Of a DNA stretch of 64,000 bases, positions 21,878 through 32,387 are shown one piece after another (position 1 is the first letter of the stretch; every line of letters starts with the position of its first letter). This stretch comes from Phoma sp. XZ068 (Eukaryota > Ascomycota > Dothideomycetes > Pleosporales > Didymellaceae), in assembly GCA_004835665.1 (NCBI GenBank), contig RBKR01000013.1, positions 682,001-746,000 on the forward strand, given 5' to 3'. Position numbers and translations under genes: made by a program. Below the pieces are notes generated by a model. That model did not search any database, had not been told where the DNA came from, and saw only the letters and a list, made by a program, of their open reading frames with translations.

Positions 21878-23005
21878 ATGGCACCACATAAGCTCCAAGT
21901 TGCTGTTGCAGGCCTTGGCCGTATGGGCGCTCGCCATGCTCTCAACTTCCTGAACAGTGTACCTCGAGCTGAACTTGTCGCTGCTTTCTCGCCAGAGCCC
22001 AAGGAGCATGAATGGGCTAAGGTTCATCTTGCGCCTTTTGGAGTCACATTGTACAGCGACTACAAGAAGATGCTGGAACACCCAGGTCTCGAGGCTGTCT
22101 GCATCGGCACGGCAACCTCCGTTCACGCCGAGGAGTCTATCCAGGCAATGGACAAGAACCTGCACGTATTGTGCGAGAAGCCGCTCTCGACCAGCGTGAA
22201 GGTCTGCCAGGATGTCGTTGATCACGCAGCAAAGAAGCCTCACCTGAAAGTCATGTGTGGTTTCTCGAGGCGATTCGATGCTAGCTACCGCGATGTAGCT
22301 GAGAAGATCGAAGCCGGAAAGATCGGTCGCCCAACTATCTTGCGCTCACAGACTTGCGATAAGCATGACCCATCAGGTACACTCACCCAACTTCCAGATT
22401 ATCTAGATCCTCGAATATCACAACTAACATCCTCAGGATTCTTCGTCGCCTATGCCGCTTGGTCGGGTGGCGTCTTCGTTGACATGTCCGTCCACGACAT
22501 CGACCTCACACTGTGGTACTTCGGGTCCTCCGTGGTCCCCAAATCCATCTCGGCCTACGGTGTTGTCGCTGCCCAGCCGGGCCTCAAGAAATACAACGAC
22601 TATGACAACGCCGTTGGCATCGTCGAGTTCTGGGATGGCCGCATCGCACACTACTATGCATCACGTATGATGCCACACGGACAGGAGGATGTAACAGAAA
22701 TCATTGGCACAGAGGGCAAACTCACCGTCAACCTAAACCCACAGAAGAACTTGGTCAACTACTACCACAACGGCGGTATCACGCGCGAGGTGCCTCACGA
22801 TTACTGGGGAAGGTTTGAGCAGGGTTTCGTCGGCGAGGCGAACGAGTTCACCAAGGCTTGCCTTGACAACACACCGGTTCCGTTAGAGTTTACCAACGCG
22901 GTGAAGGCAGTGCAGATTGGTGCTTGGTTGCAGGAAGCGCTCGTCAGTGGAAAGCAGATTAAGTTTGATGAGAGTGGGAAGAGGATTGAGAAGTCTAACT
23001 TGTAG
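21878..23005 (+). CDS. Gfo/Idh/MocA-family oxidoreductase, inositol 2-dehydrogenase-like
   Basis: The start is the ATG at 21878; the longer frame upstream has no ATG. A 60-nt intron (22377-22436, GTACAC donor, CTCAG acceptor) is a multiple of three and lacks stops, so the raw frame reads through it; the spliced product is 355 aa. The N-terminal Rossmann fold has VAGLGRMGARHA, then the CEKPLS strand with the conserved Lys, and GFSRRFD. The catalytic region carries FVDMSVHDIDLTLWYFG, with the His-Asp pattern of inositol dehydrogenases. The likely reaction is NAD-dependent oxidation of a cyclic polyol or sugar such as myo-inositol; substrate is inferred. The inositol-type transporter at 9.2-10.9 kb is a possible partner. 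Soluble and probably cytosolic. Confidence 0.85.
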   Translation: MAPHKLQVAVAGLGRMGARHALNFLNSVPRAELVAAFSPEPKEHEWAKVHLAPFGVTLYSDYKKMLEHPGLEAVCIGTATSVHAEESIQAMDKNLHVLCEKPLSTSVKVCQDVVDHAAKKPHLKVMCGFSRRFDASYRDVAEKIEAGKIGRPTILRSQTCDKHDPSGTLTQLPDYLDPRISQLTSSGFFVAYAAWSGGVFVDMSVHDIDLTLWYFGSSVVPKSISAYGVVAAQPGLKKYNDYDNAVGIVEFWDGRIAHYYASRMMPHGQEDVTEIIGTEGKLTVNLNPQKNLVNYYHNGGITREVPHDYWGRFEQGFVGEANEFTKACLDNTPVPLEFTNAVKAVQIGAWLQEALVSGKQIKFDESGKRIEKSNL

Positions 23006-24234
23006 GGCTCGGCACAGTCAAAGAGCAAGATGAAAATCCTTTCAAGCGCAAAAGCATGCAGATAGAAAGCATAATTTCATGGCGTCTAATTTTTATGTTG
23101 TTGTTGCCGCTTCTCATAGCTCACCAGCACTGAAATTGTATCTCGTGTTGAGTCTTCTGCACCCCCACAGTGTTTCCTCGATTTTCCGAGAGCGCCGACT
23201 CCAGCAACTTAGTTCTCCACTTGAAAATTACTGTAAATGGATGAAAGAACTAAATTTATTGTGATTGTGCTTCAATGATCTTTGATAACGCGCAACAGGC
23301 ATTAATCGATCAACTCGTCGCAAAACTGTAAGAGCAGGGAGTCAAAATTGCCGTCGCGGAGGTTGCAGCAAGAGGAGTCGCTCCTCGAAATTCATTACAT
23401 CGTGCCAAAAGAATCTTGCTGGTCGTTTTATGTCGGATGTTTTCAGCGTTGAAGACGCGGGTCGACCGTGACTACCCAAACAAGCAAGAGTATCTGACCT
23501 GCCTGGCTGTAGATCAAACTAATTGGAAGCGACGCAGTCGATTATTTCATGCGGAATAAATCAGGCAAGTAGGATATTTCGGTTGACGAATTTGCCTTAT
23601 CACATTTGCGTCCAACCCTGGAAGTCACTGTGAGGAGGGGCGACTTTCGATTAATGGGCAACGTGAGCTGCAGCAGCATCCACACATGTCTCTCTTATAT
23701 TTCGCGCGTCATGCATGCCCTGTCTGCCTTCGCAGAATATTTGGCCGCCTGGAAACTTCAGCTATTGGCGGGGTAGGTATGTTCTGGTAGCTTGGTGGCT
23801 AAGCCACTGGTCGGATGAAGCTGGAGTACTCATAAGAATGTCGCCTCCTAATATCTCAGCCTGCTTCTCACCTCGTAGGTAGCAATGCTGCTGCGACTCA
23901 AAGCTACCTCTAGGTTCTGTACTGTGCTCCCACTCCTTTGTTTACGATCTCTTTTTCAGCCTGCTCGCAATCATTATCGCGCGACCTACACGACCGGCTT
24001 GTTGATTCTCAGCGAGCATGCATTGGTTTCGGCCTAACGAGGATGGCGATTTCGATGTTTCAGGGCTTCGGTTCGATATTGTTGGATCTCTAGCTGTTAT
24101 CGGAGAAGGCCCTGTGATCGCAATGGCTCCGATGATTGCTTTGTCGAAATGGAGCTTTCTCCCGCGTATCATGCCTGCTCCGCAGGCGTTGATGAGACCT
24201 CAGAGGTCACTGAAAATTAAATCGAGCTCAACAC
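23006..24234. other. Intergenic, 1.2 kb
   Basis: Same-strand gap between the oxidoreductase and the membrane-protein gene. A 95-codon frame from 24018 is open but shows no family features and is not joined to the next gene by a clear splice pair. No repeats or RNA genes are seen. Confidence 0.45.
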
Positions 24235-26686
24235 ATGTCGTCAGTGTCTACTCACGAAGCCAAAGAGACAGCGTTAGTAATATTGGGGAACTTGTCTGGT
24301 GAGTGTCCTAGCAGCACCGTCATGGATATTTCTTGCTTTAGGTCTAAATATCTGGCACTCTGTTACAGAATTTTCCAGGGAAGGTCTTCAAATTTGCGGC
24401 GTAGTTGTTTACTGACAACACCTTAGTGACACAGATAAACTTCCCGACTACTCGGTTAGCTGTATCAACATCCAACGGACCAGTCAGAAGCCCCTCAACA
24501 CTAAGACATTTGGACCACACACCGCGATCGCAATCAGTGGCTTCGCAGTCTCCGTGATTCTGTTGAGCCTCTCGATCTGGATGCGCGATGGCATGTCAAT
24601 CATTGCCACTGTTGCCCTATCTCTTCTCTCCTCGCTTACCGGCCTCCTAAATTACAGTACCCTCAAACTGCCAACACCAAAATCCCAGACGAACACCCCG
24701 AGCGGCGATGTAGTCATACGATATCCGAACGGTAGCTTTCTAGTTGTGCGCTGCAACGAGTATGTTGCAAGGGAACTATTCTTTGCACCTCACGATATTA
24801 TACCCCTGGTAAACAACGGCGTAACGTACCGCTTGCTGAGTTTACTTGGAATGCTCGTGCTCATGGGAGCCGTGATACTGCTTGCAAATGCTCAAATCGA
24901 TTTACAAATAGCCTGGGCGTCAGCGTACTTTCTCACTGGCATCCTATACGGGATCCTCTCTGCTCTCCCAGACAGATTATTTTGGGATTTATCGTGCTAT
25001 ACTGTCGCTCCGGAATACTTCTCGGACTCACTCGTCAATAGGAAAGGTTTTCCGTCAGAAGGCAAGACTTATACGGATGCACTATGGAAAGCTATTGCCA
25101 TAACCCATGACACAGACTGGGTGTTGCGCAGTGAGGCCTGTCCTGATACCGAAATATGGCGTGACTGGTTGAGAATTGCAAAAATGTTCAGTGCGAACGT
25201 TCGTGTGCTGGGTGAGAAAACAGGATCAAGTGTCAAGACTTGGGAATTGCCGTCTTGGGACCCCTGTGAGTGTCTCGCCGACCAAGTATCAAGGCATACG
25301 CAAAGATCTAAGCGGATCCGGTTCATCAGTCGGAAGAGGGCTGAGCAGAGGAGCGGTGCAGCACCCCAAAACTACGAGGAGGTTCAGGCAGAGCTCGCTA
25401 CAGTCCGGGATGCCAAGTGGAATGCTGCCGAAAGGTTAGCAGCACGAAATGATACAGCAAATGATACAGCAACAGAGACAAAAGTATCATCTCTATGGCA
25501 AAGACTCACCAAGCACCTACGACGATTTGTTCGCCCGAAAACACCTCAAGGGTACCGAAGAATTGAGTGGACGTGTGTGAGTCATGCCACCAATGATAGG
25601 CTTTTGATGAATTTCTCTGACATGCGCAGCACCAATGCGGCGATGAAATGTACGGAGATTACGAAGACCAGAACCCTGCAGCCTTGAACAATCTTTCATC
25701 TAAGCTACGCTGGCCCTTCAAAGCCCCCGTGGCAAATCCAAGATCTGACCCTGTGACTTCCTTTGACTTAGCAGACGTCGATACTACGCGTCCAACGAAG
25801 GTAAAGAATAGCGGCAGTTCCTTTTCACTCCAGGGGTCGAGTACAGCAACAAGTGGTACAGGCGCTCGACAAACAGGCGCGAACGATCCTGGGAGCTCAT
25901 CGTCTTCCACATCTAGTTTCCCGAGTCTGTCCACAAGCAGTACATTGCAGTCGGTGACACAGTCAAGGCGATTTTTCGAGCTCTGCGTGAACGTCGGTAG
26001 TTTAGATATCAACCTCGGCGAGATTGACGTTACAAACATTAACAGCGATGCGAGTCTCTTCGCGAAAATACATGAAAGATATGAAGAGATTCGCGGCCAT
26101 CGTATGCGCAGGATCTTCCTGAAGCCGGTCGACGTGCACTTTGTCCAAGTAAGTCGCAGCTCTTGGTTCGAGATTAAAGCTCACGTGTGGAAAGTTCCAT
26201 GTCCAGGATAGACATCGAGTAGGCATTTATGACAAACCACTCTCGCTGCCGCCAGAGAAGGAAGTGAACAACGGGCGCTGGCATTACTTTGAATGCCCTC
26301 TTGAGGTCAAACCTCCAATCGACCATCGCACATTCCTGCATCTCATGAACAAACACAAACACAGCGATATAATCAACCCATCTGGCATCGTGCTCCCTCG
26401 AGACTCTATCTTCCTCGAACGCTTGCCAAAAAAGCTTAACGACAGTATGCTCGCTGGTTCGACCTCACAGATGCAGTTCGGCTGGGGTGTGCATATCATC
26501 GAAGGCCCCAACAAGAGTGCTCTGAGCTGGGCAATTTTTGTGGGTCTTTTCTTGAGTTTCGTTGTTTCTGTTGGGTACGCCTGCTTCTGGAAGACTTCGG
26601 AATCTGGATTTGGGATTGGACAGTGGCTGGTTGCTGTCATCACTGCAGGCATGACAGCGCTGTACTTTCAATGGACCGAAACGTAA
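24235..26686 (+). CDS. Multi-pass membrane protein of unknown function (about 752 aa)
   Basis: Proposed exons are 24235-24298, 24342-24383, 24435-25576, 25630-26148 and 26195-26686. The last two introns are clear. They restore EWTCHQCGDEMYGDYED and HFVQFHVQDRHRVGIYDKP, neither of which exists in the raw frames. The junction near 24384-24434 is uncertain because its donor is weak. Domain order: a short N-terminus, two hydrophobic segments (about 60-110), two more (about 155-205), a charged coiled region, the Cys motif WTCxxCG near 415, a Ser/Thr-rich linker, a conserved-looking globular part (RRFFELCVNVGSL, MRRIFLKPVDVHFVQ, PPIDHRTFLHLM, LERLPKKLN, GWGVHIIEGPNK), and two final membrane helices. 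I know similar sequences only as hypothetical fungal proteins. The function is unknown. Confidence 0.7.
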
Positions 26687-27432
26687 GCTTCTTTTCAAAC
26701 ATATATATCGTTCAGTAGCGAATCCCAGGAAACGAATACTTCGGCCCGACTCTGAACGTTTCTTAAAATGTCAATAACGCCAAAGGCATGATATGAAGTA
26801 GCAAGTATGCAGCTGTCCACCCCCAGCACCGGCTCGGATAGTTAGCGTCTTTATCCCTACTCTGCGCTCTTACATGGTCAAAACTTGTCTTGCGCCCACA
26901 TATAGATCGAAGATTGCTGCTCCAGTATAAGTTTTTAATAAGCAGCAAATAGAGGTCCTTCCAGTGATAGAAAAATATAGGCACTTTCTTGAACAAGAAT
27001 GTTCAGCTGGCTGCTCACAGTTGTTCTCCACGCTAGGCACCTGTCCCGGTGTTGGGGGTGTACAGTTGATACCCCTGGTGCTCATTGTGCTCCTGTTGAC
27101 ATTAGCCTGAATGATCCCTGTCTTTGCCTTCTGTCACCGTCGCAGGTACTGTTTGCTTGAAAATGTAGATAGCATTGGTATAAGTATCGCAACGCAGATC
27201 CGTTGTGCTATATGCACATAGATGTATACTCCGAAACGCCGCGCCCTATGTCCAATAGAAGGCTCAAGTCGAGAAATAGAAATTGCGTTTTTTAAGCATG
27301 CCCTGTGTTTCTCCAGCACGAGATGCTTAAATCCGTTCGTTTTCGAGGCTCGTATTCGAAGGGTGTAGCAGAGGTTTCGAGTTCGAGAGTGTCGCGTGAT
27401 TCGGATGGGGAGTTCAGGAAGGCGAAGCAAGC
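26687..27432. other. Intergenic, tail to tail
   Basis: About 750 bp between the 3' ends of the membrane-protein gene and the RAMP4 gene. It is AT-rich, with no supported gene or repeat. Confidence 0.5.
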
Positions 27433-27791
27433 TTAGAAGAAGAGCTTCAGGAGTTCGAAGAGCAGACCTCCACAGAGGACGAAAGCAAGTAGAACTGTTC
27501 AGATATTAGCGTCCAATTCAAAGGCAACTGTCTCAAATATTGTGCCACGTACTGACCCAGCCCTTGCTAATAGGGCTCTTCTGGGGACCCCTGGGCTTGA
27601 CAACCTGGGCAGTCTCAGGCTTGCCCATCTTCTTCTCCTGTGACTTGGCAAAGCGCATGTTCGCCTGGCGCTGCTGTGGTGTTTGTGCCTGACGATCATG
27701 TTAGCCAAACGAAACATTCTACTTCATTCGGCGGAATTGTCCCGATGTGGAGGACCATAGCAGCCAGGGGAACTAGCGGATAGCGTACCAT
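27433..27791 (-). CDS. YSY6: RAMP4/SERP1-type ER membrane protein (Ysy6)
   Basis: This 66-aa protein is spread over three exons: 27791-27789 (the ATG alone), 27688-27553 and 27494-27433, with introns of 100 and 58 nt. The first intron (GTACGC donor, GCTAAC branch) follows the start codon directly. The product begins AQTPQQRQANMRFAKSQEKK after Met. It continues with KSPISKGW and ends in a single tail anchor (ILLAFVLCGGLLFELLKLFF). This matches the RAMP4 family, which associates with the Sec61 translocon and protects newly made membrane proteins during ER stress. Yeast Ysy6 is of the same size. The gene cannot be found by ORF length; it is supported by family sequence and all four splice sites. 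Confidence 0.92.
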
Positions 27792-28207
27792 TGTGACGGG
27801 TGTGGTGTAGTTTGACCTGGGGAGAAAAGATTGGCGGTAAAAGTGTGGCGGAGGAGAAAAGGAGCGGAGGTGAAAGGTAGGAAAGAATGAGCGCGTGGTG
27901 TCTGAGTAGCGATGTGTTAGGTGATGCAAGGTGTTCGTTCCAGGAAGGTCAAAGCTCGGCCGCCGGCGCTAGTGCGGAGTGTTGGCGGAGGGCGGAGGTC
28001 TTTCCTTGTGATGCATGGTAGTTGCTATTGAACTTCGACCTTCCACCATCACAGTCCCAAGCTCTCAACTGCCGGACTCGAACTTCCAATCGAAAGTCGC
28101 CAAGCTCTAAGCATTGCAAAAAGCACGTTGATCCCCGAAAACCCACACGAAACTGTTCTAAGCGGCGCACATAAGAATTGGCAATACACGCATGATCATC
28201 CGCCAGC
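27792..28207. promoter_or_regulatory. Divergent promoter, RAMP4 / small mitochondrial protein
   Basis: These 416 bp lie between the two opposite start codons. The region is purine-rich on the plus strand near the RAMP4 side. No TATA box is visible. Confidence 0.5.
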
Positions 28208-28636
28208 ATGAATACCTTTCGAGCAACACAGTTACTCCGCCTCGGTGCAACACGTCAAATACTCACACGAACGGCACGGCGCAATCTCTCCATTGAGCCC
28301 CAGGCGCCGCCACCGCAACCCCCCAAAGAGCCCTCCAAAGTCGGCGCTTTCTACAAATCCTTCTCAGCACCAATACTGAAATGCTTCCTCGGCGCGCTCT
28401 TCACATACCAATTGGCGTACTTTGGATGGATGAAGCTCGAGACAATAGAGGAGGCCTACGAGAAGAAGAGCGAGATCAAGGGTCTACAGGAGGAGTTGGC
28501 GGGTGCGATAAATAGCAAGAGGAGAGAGGCTGAAGGCGTGGCAGAGAAGGTTGGAGACAAGGTTGGAGAGGTCAAGGATAAGATCCTGGACGGAACAGAG
28601 GGGAGGGTCAAGAAGAGCGGTTGGTGGCCTTGGTGA
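28208..28636 (+). CDS. Small mitochondrial membrane protein, 142 aa
   Basis: Single exon. The N-terminus (MNTFRATQLLRLGATRQIL, then RTARRNLS) is an Arg-rich amphipathic presequence with no acidic residues until about residue 30, typical of mitochondrial import. A Pro-rich linker leads to one hydrophobic segment (KCFLGALFTYQLAYFGW, about 59-75). A charged helix with heptad character (about 78-130) and a basic, aromatic end (KKSGWWPW) complete it. This is the architecture of inner-membrane assembly or organising factors, but I cannot name a family. The function is unknown; localisation is inferred from the presequence. Confidence 0.7.
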   Translation: MNTFRATQLLRLGATRQILTRTARRNLSIEPQAPPPQPPKEPSKVGAFYKSFSAPILKCFLGALFTYQLAYFGWMKLETIEEAYEKKSEIKGLQEELAGAINSKRREAEGVAEKVGDKVGEVKDKILDGTEGRVKKSGWWPW

Positions 28637-28941
28637 GCAGACGGAAGCTGTTTTGCTGTGTCGACGAGACTTGGTAATTGTACAATGTTCGTGTACAGTA
28701 TGACTTATGGCACATTGGTGATACCCAAATGGATAGCTTTAATGGATGCAAATATATTGGTTGACGGCTGCCGCATCCACCTACATTAGCTGAACTTCCC
28801 CACTTCACCCTCGTCTACGTCACTTGGCGCCGAGAGATGGCTAACGCAATGAAAGCCGAAGAGTTGACAACAAATGTGGGATCGCACATTGTGGGGCTCT
28901 TATAAAGCCTAGAAGACCTCAAGGCAAAAGCGACTTCGAAA
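28637..28941. other. Intergenic with TATA box at 28901
   Basis: This is the promoter region of the iron-type dehydrogenase. TATAAA at 28901-28906 lies 36 bp before the ATG, so transcription would start very close to the coding region or the leader is very short. Confidence 0.55.
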
Positions 28942-30327
28942 ATGGCTGATCTTGAGATTTACGAGGCAGCCTTCACCTCATCGCCCGGTACTAACATAGC
29001 CGGTATCCCAGTAGCAGATCTTGACTTGCCAGGACCCTTCATATCACACGGCCTTCCGTACTATCTTGCATGTGCAAAACATGTTAACGAATCCTACAAT
29101 GCCTCGAGGATATTCATCATTGCATCTGGATCCATATGCCGCAATACGGATAAGCTGGACCTACTTCTGAACGCCCTCGGCAAGAACAAAATCATCGGCA
29201 TCCAGAAAGGAATGGCACCGCACTCATTCTGGTCCGAGATCCTCTCCGTCACAAACAAAGCTCGAACAAAAGATGCAGACTGCATCGTAACCCTCGGCGC
29301 CGGTAGTCTGACAGATGCAGCCAAACTCGTAGTCTTCGTACGTATCCACGATTCTACTATCAATGTAACACGTCAGATCCTTACAGAAGCAGTGCCTAGC
29401 AAACGACATCAAGACCACCACGCAGCTCGCCAACTATGCACTCGGCAGTCCCACCATGCCAGCGACCATCAACCGCCCAGCTATCCCCTTGATTACCATC
29501 CCCACCACGCTATCAGGCGGCGAGTACTTTGCGCTCGCCGGCGGTACCAACGATGAAACGCACCAGAAAGTCGGCTTCATGCATTCTGGCATGGGTTCAA
29601 GTCTGGTTATTCTGGATCCGGCGCTGTGTCTCACGACGCCGGCTTACCACTGGCTCTCCACAGGAGTTCGGGCAATCGATCACTGCGTTGAGGCGATGTG
29701 CAGTCTGGAAAGTACTCCGGAGTCTGATCAGCGAGCGGAGAAGGGACTGAGACTACTGGTGCCGAATTTGCTGATCTGCAAGGAACGTGAGAGTGATGTT
29801 GAGGCGAAGGGAAAGTGCCAGATGGCGGTGCGGTATGCGATGGAGAATATCAGAGCGGGTGTGCCCATGGGAGGAAGTCATGCTATTGGGCACCAGCTAG
29901 GTTTGTTGAATATCCTTTTGTAGCAGTAGGATCGCTGACGATTGCAGGACCGCTGGGTGTACCGCATGGAGTTACGAGCTGCCTCATGTGCCCCGCAGTC
30001 ATGAAGTTCAACATCAAACATGGTGCTGGTCATCCTGAGATCGCAAGGAGACAAAGGGCAGCTAAGGAAATATTGTGGTCCGAGTCCAAGGTTGCAGCGG
30101 TGCTGAGAGCCGGCGGTCTGGACTCCAAGTCAAACGACTTAGGCGACGCACTAGATGTTCTGATCCGGTTCCTAGGATTGCCGCGGACACTTGGTGAGTT
30201 CAACATTTCGGCTGACAAGATCCCAGCGCTGGCGAGGAACGCTTTGGATGACTTCTGGGCTCGAACAAACCCCATTCCCCTAGTTGAAGTCGCTCAAGTT
30301 GAGGAGATCCTCGAAGCCGTACAGTAG
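28942..30327 (+). CDS. Iron-containing alcohol dehydrogenase / maleylacetate reductase family
   Basis: Three exons (28942-29337, 29393-29900, 29948-30327; introns 55 and 47 nt) give 427 aa. The NAD-binding half carries the phosphate-binding stretch DCIVTLGAGSLTDAAK and PTTLSGGEYFALAGGTNDE. The metal-binding half shows GVRAIDHCVEAMCS and HAIGHQLGPLGVPHG, where Asp and His residues bind the divalent metal. These are hallmarks of group III (iron-dependent) dehydrogenases. The ALAGGTNDE stretch is closer to maleylacetate reductases, which act in aromatic ring degradation, than to ethanol dehydrogenases; that refinement is inferred. No targeting signal is evident, so it is probably cytosolic. Confidence 0.9.
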
Positions 30328-30832
30328 TGGAGAATAGCTTTACTCTGATTCAGTGTGATTAAGTACATGGTATGGCAATATCAGCAGCAGGCGGCCTGAC
30401 AGTTTGGTACCTGATTTAGTTACTTCATTCTACCCCAGTCTAAGAGAAGCTTTCGATCTGGTCCGAATTGGCATAGGCTGCACGGCTAAGGTATCATCGT
30501 GGTGCGTGACACAGTTCACCCAGATGTCGTCACTCTAGGCTTGAGCGATCCTAATGGTTCAACAGGCCTGGAGGTGATCAATCGTCTAGTTGTAGGTGTA
30601 TGTAGTAAGAAATAGTTTTCCGACCTAATCAAAAGATTAGAGCATGGTGCAGCCCAACTTAGCGCCCCGGGAATGGTAGAATGTGAATGTATTGGTTCGC
30701 GTACATGTCTCCAAAAAATACAAGCCTAACTCGAAAACACCATCTTAAAGTCGATATATGTGCATACAAAGAATGCAAATCGTCTTCGTCCTCTTCCCTC
30801 TCTTTTTCTCCCTTTCAAATCTCGATCATCGT
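30328..30832. other. Intergenic, tail to tail
   Basis: 3' flanks of the iron-type dehydrogenase and of SDHB. Nothing beyond AT-rich sequence is seen. Confidence 0.5.
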
Positions 30833-31786
30833 TTAAGTGAAAGCCATGCTCTTCTTGATCTCGGCAATCGCCAGCGCAGGGTTCAGGCCCTTGGGGCATG
30901 TCCTTGAGCAGTTGAGAATGGTGTGGCATCGGTACAAGCTCATGCTGTTGTTGAGAGCGTCCTGGCGCTCGGCCTTCTTCTCGTCACGCGAGTCGGCGAT
31001 CCAGCGGTACGACTGAAGAAGAACGGCAGGTCCGAGGTACTCCTCCTGGTTCCACCAGTAGGACGGGCAGGATGTCGAGCAGCAGGCGCACAGAATGCAT
31101 TCGTAAAGGCCGTCGAGCTTCTTGCGGTCCTCCTTGGTCTGGCGGTATTCGCGGCCCTAAGCAGGGTTAGTAGATGCGCAATTGAGTGCGACCAGTGGTA
31201 CTTACGTCAGGCGCAGGTGTAGAGCGCTGGAGGTAGGGCTTGACCGAACGGTACTGCTTGTAGAAGAGCGTCATGTCAGGGACCAAGTCCTTGACAACGT
31301 ACATGTGGGGAAGCGGGTAGATGCGAGACTCCTTGGTGGTGTCTGTGGGAATGCGACACAAGCAGGCCAGGGTGTTGACACCGTCGATGTTCATGGCACA
31401 ACTTCCGCAGATACCCTCGCGACAACTCCTTCTGAAGGTAAGGGTGGGGTCGACCTCGTTCTTGATGCGGATGAGCGCATCCAGCATCATGGGACCGGTC
31501 TTGTTCAGGTCGAGCGTGTACGACTGCATCTTGGGCTTCGATGACGGCTCGTCGGGGTTCCATCGGTAGATTTGGAACGTCTTTGTCTTTGCATCCTTGC
31601 TGGGCGCGGGCTCCTTCGTTGTCGATGTCGAGTCGGTGACGGAGGCAAAACCGCGCGAGAAGACAGCCGGGCGGAGGACTGCATCAATGCCGTCAGCAAG
31701 GCTCAATGGCACGTATAGCTGGTGTTGGTTGTGTGCATACCTGTCTGCCTCGTAGCCAGACGAGCAAAGGTGCGTGTGCAGGCCAT
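30833..31786 (-). CDS. SDH2: Succinate dehydrogenase iron-sulfur subunit, mitochondrial
   Basis: Three exons (31786-31741, 31678-31206, 31156-30833; introns 62 and 49 nt) give 280 aa. The N-terminus is an Arg-rich presequence (MACTRTFARLATRQT). The [2Fe-2S] site is SCREGICGSC with a later Cys (about residues 101-121). The [4Fe-4S] and [3Fe-4S] sites are CILCACCSTSCP (193-204) and RCHTILNCSRTCPKG (249-263). SDHB passes electrons from FAD in the catalytic subunit to ubiquinone in complex II. The quinone-site residues known from carboxamide fungicide resistance are all wild type here: P204, N209, H251 and I253 (Botrytis P225, N230, H272, I274, a constant offset of 21). Confidence 0.97.
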
Positions 31787-32387
31787 TGTGGGCTGTGGAG
31801 TGGAGAGTGCGGGATGTCCTGGTGTCAAAGACGTGCGTTCATGGAAGTTGTCAAGGCAAATGACTTAGCCCGAGGCAATGGGAGAATAAGCGACGCCTAA
31901 TTGGTCAAGGTGGCTACTGCAGCTCATTGCTCCCTCGGGAGGGACCGGATAAGTCTCCGGGTTGCCTCACCCCGATCGCGAACGTCAACACTCAAGTCGC
32001 CTATCTCGTAGTTGAGATTTCGATCTTTGGACTTTTTTGTGGGATTCAGGCTCCAGATTCCAGAGAGACGAACGAATCTTGTGAGCAGCACACGTGAAGC
32101 AGCGTTTGCTCCATCCATTTACGTTGTGACGTAGCCACGACTTTCCCACGCATACTATCACAGTGCAGCATCGTAGGAACTCTACTGGATGTTTTCGCAA
32201 AATTGTTACAATGCGCACTGCAACCTAGAGACCCCGCTTGTTTTCTTGAGCTGTTGACTGTATAGTTAAGAGGCTTTTCGAGATGATCACGTGAGCAATT
32301 TCCATTGTACATTCCCATCAACGAGCACCTTGATCTGCCTTTGTCAAACATTATTCCCTCGACAGAATTGGGGGCTCCTCTTGCTGA
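31787..32387. promoter_or_regulatory. Divergent promoter, SDHB / HAD hydrolase
   Basis: These 601 bp lie between two opposite starts of genes for mitochondrial or possibly mitochondrial products. No TATA box or repeat was found by eye. Confidence 0.5.

Noticed and set aside
24018..24302. 95-codon frame as a first exon of the membrane-protein gene
   Set aside because: No donor links it in phase to the later exons and the sequence lacks family features; the ATG at 24235 gives a better first exon.
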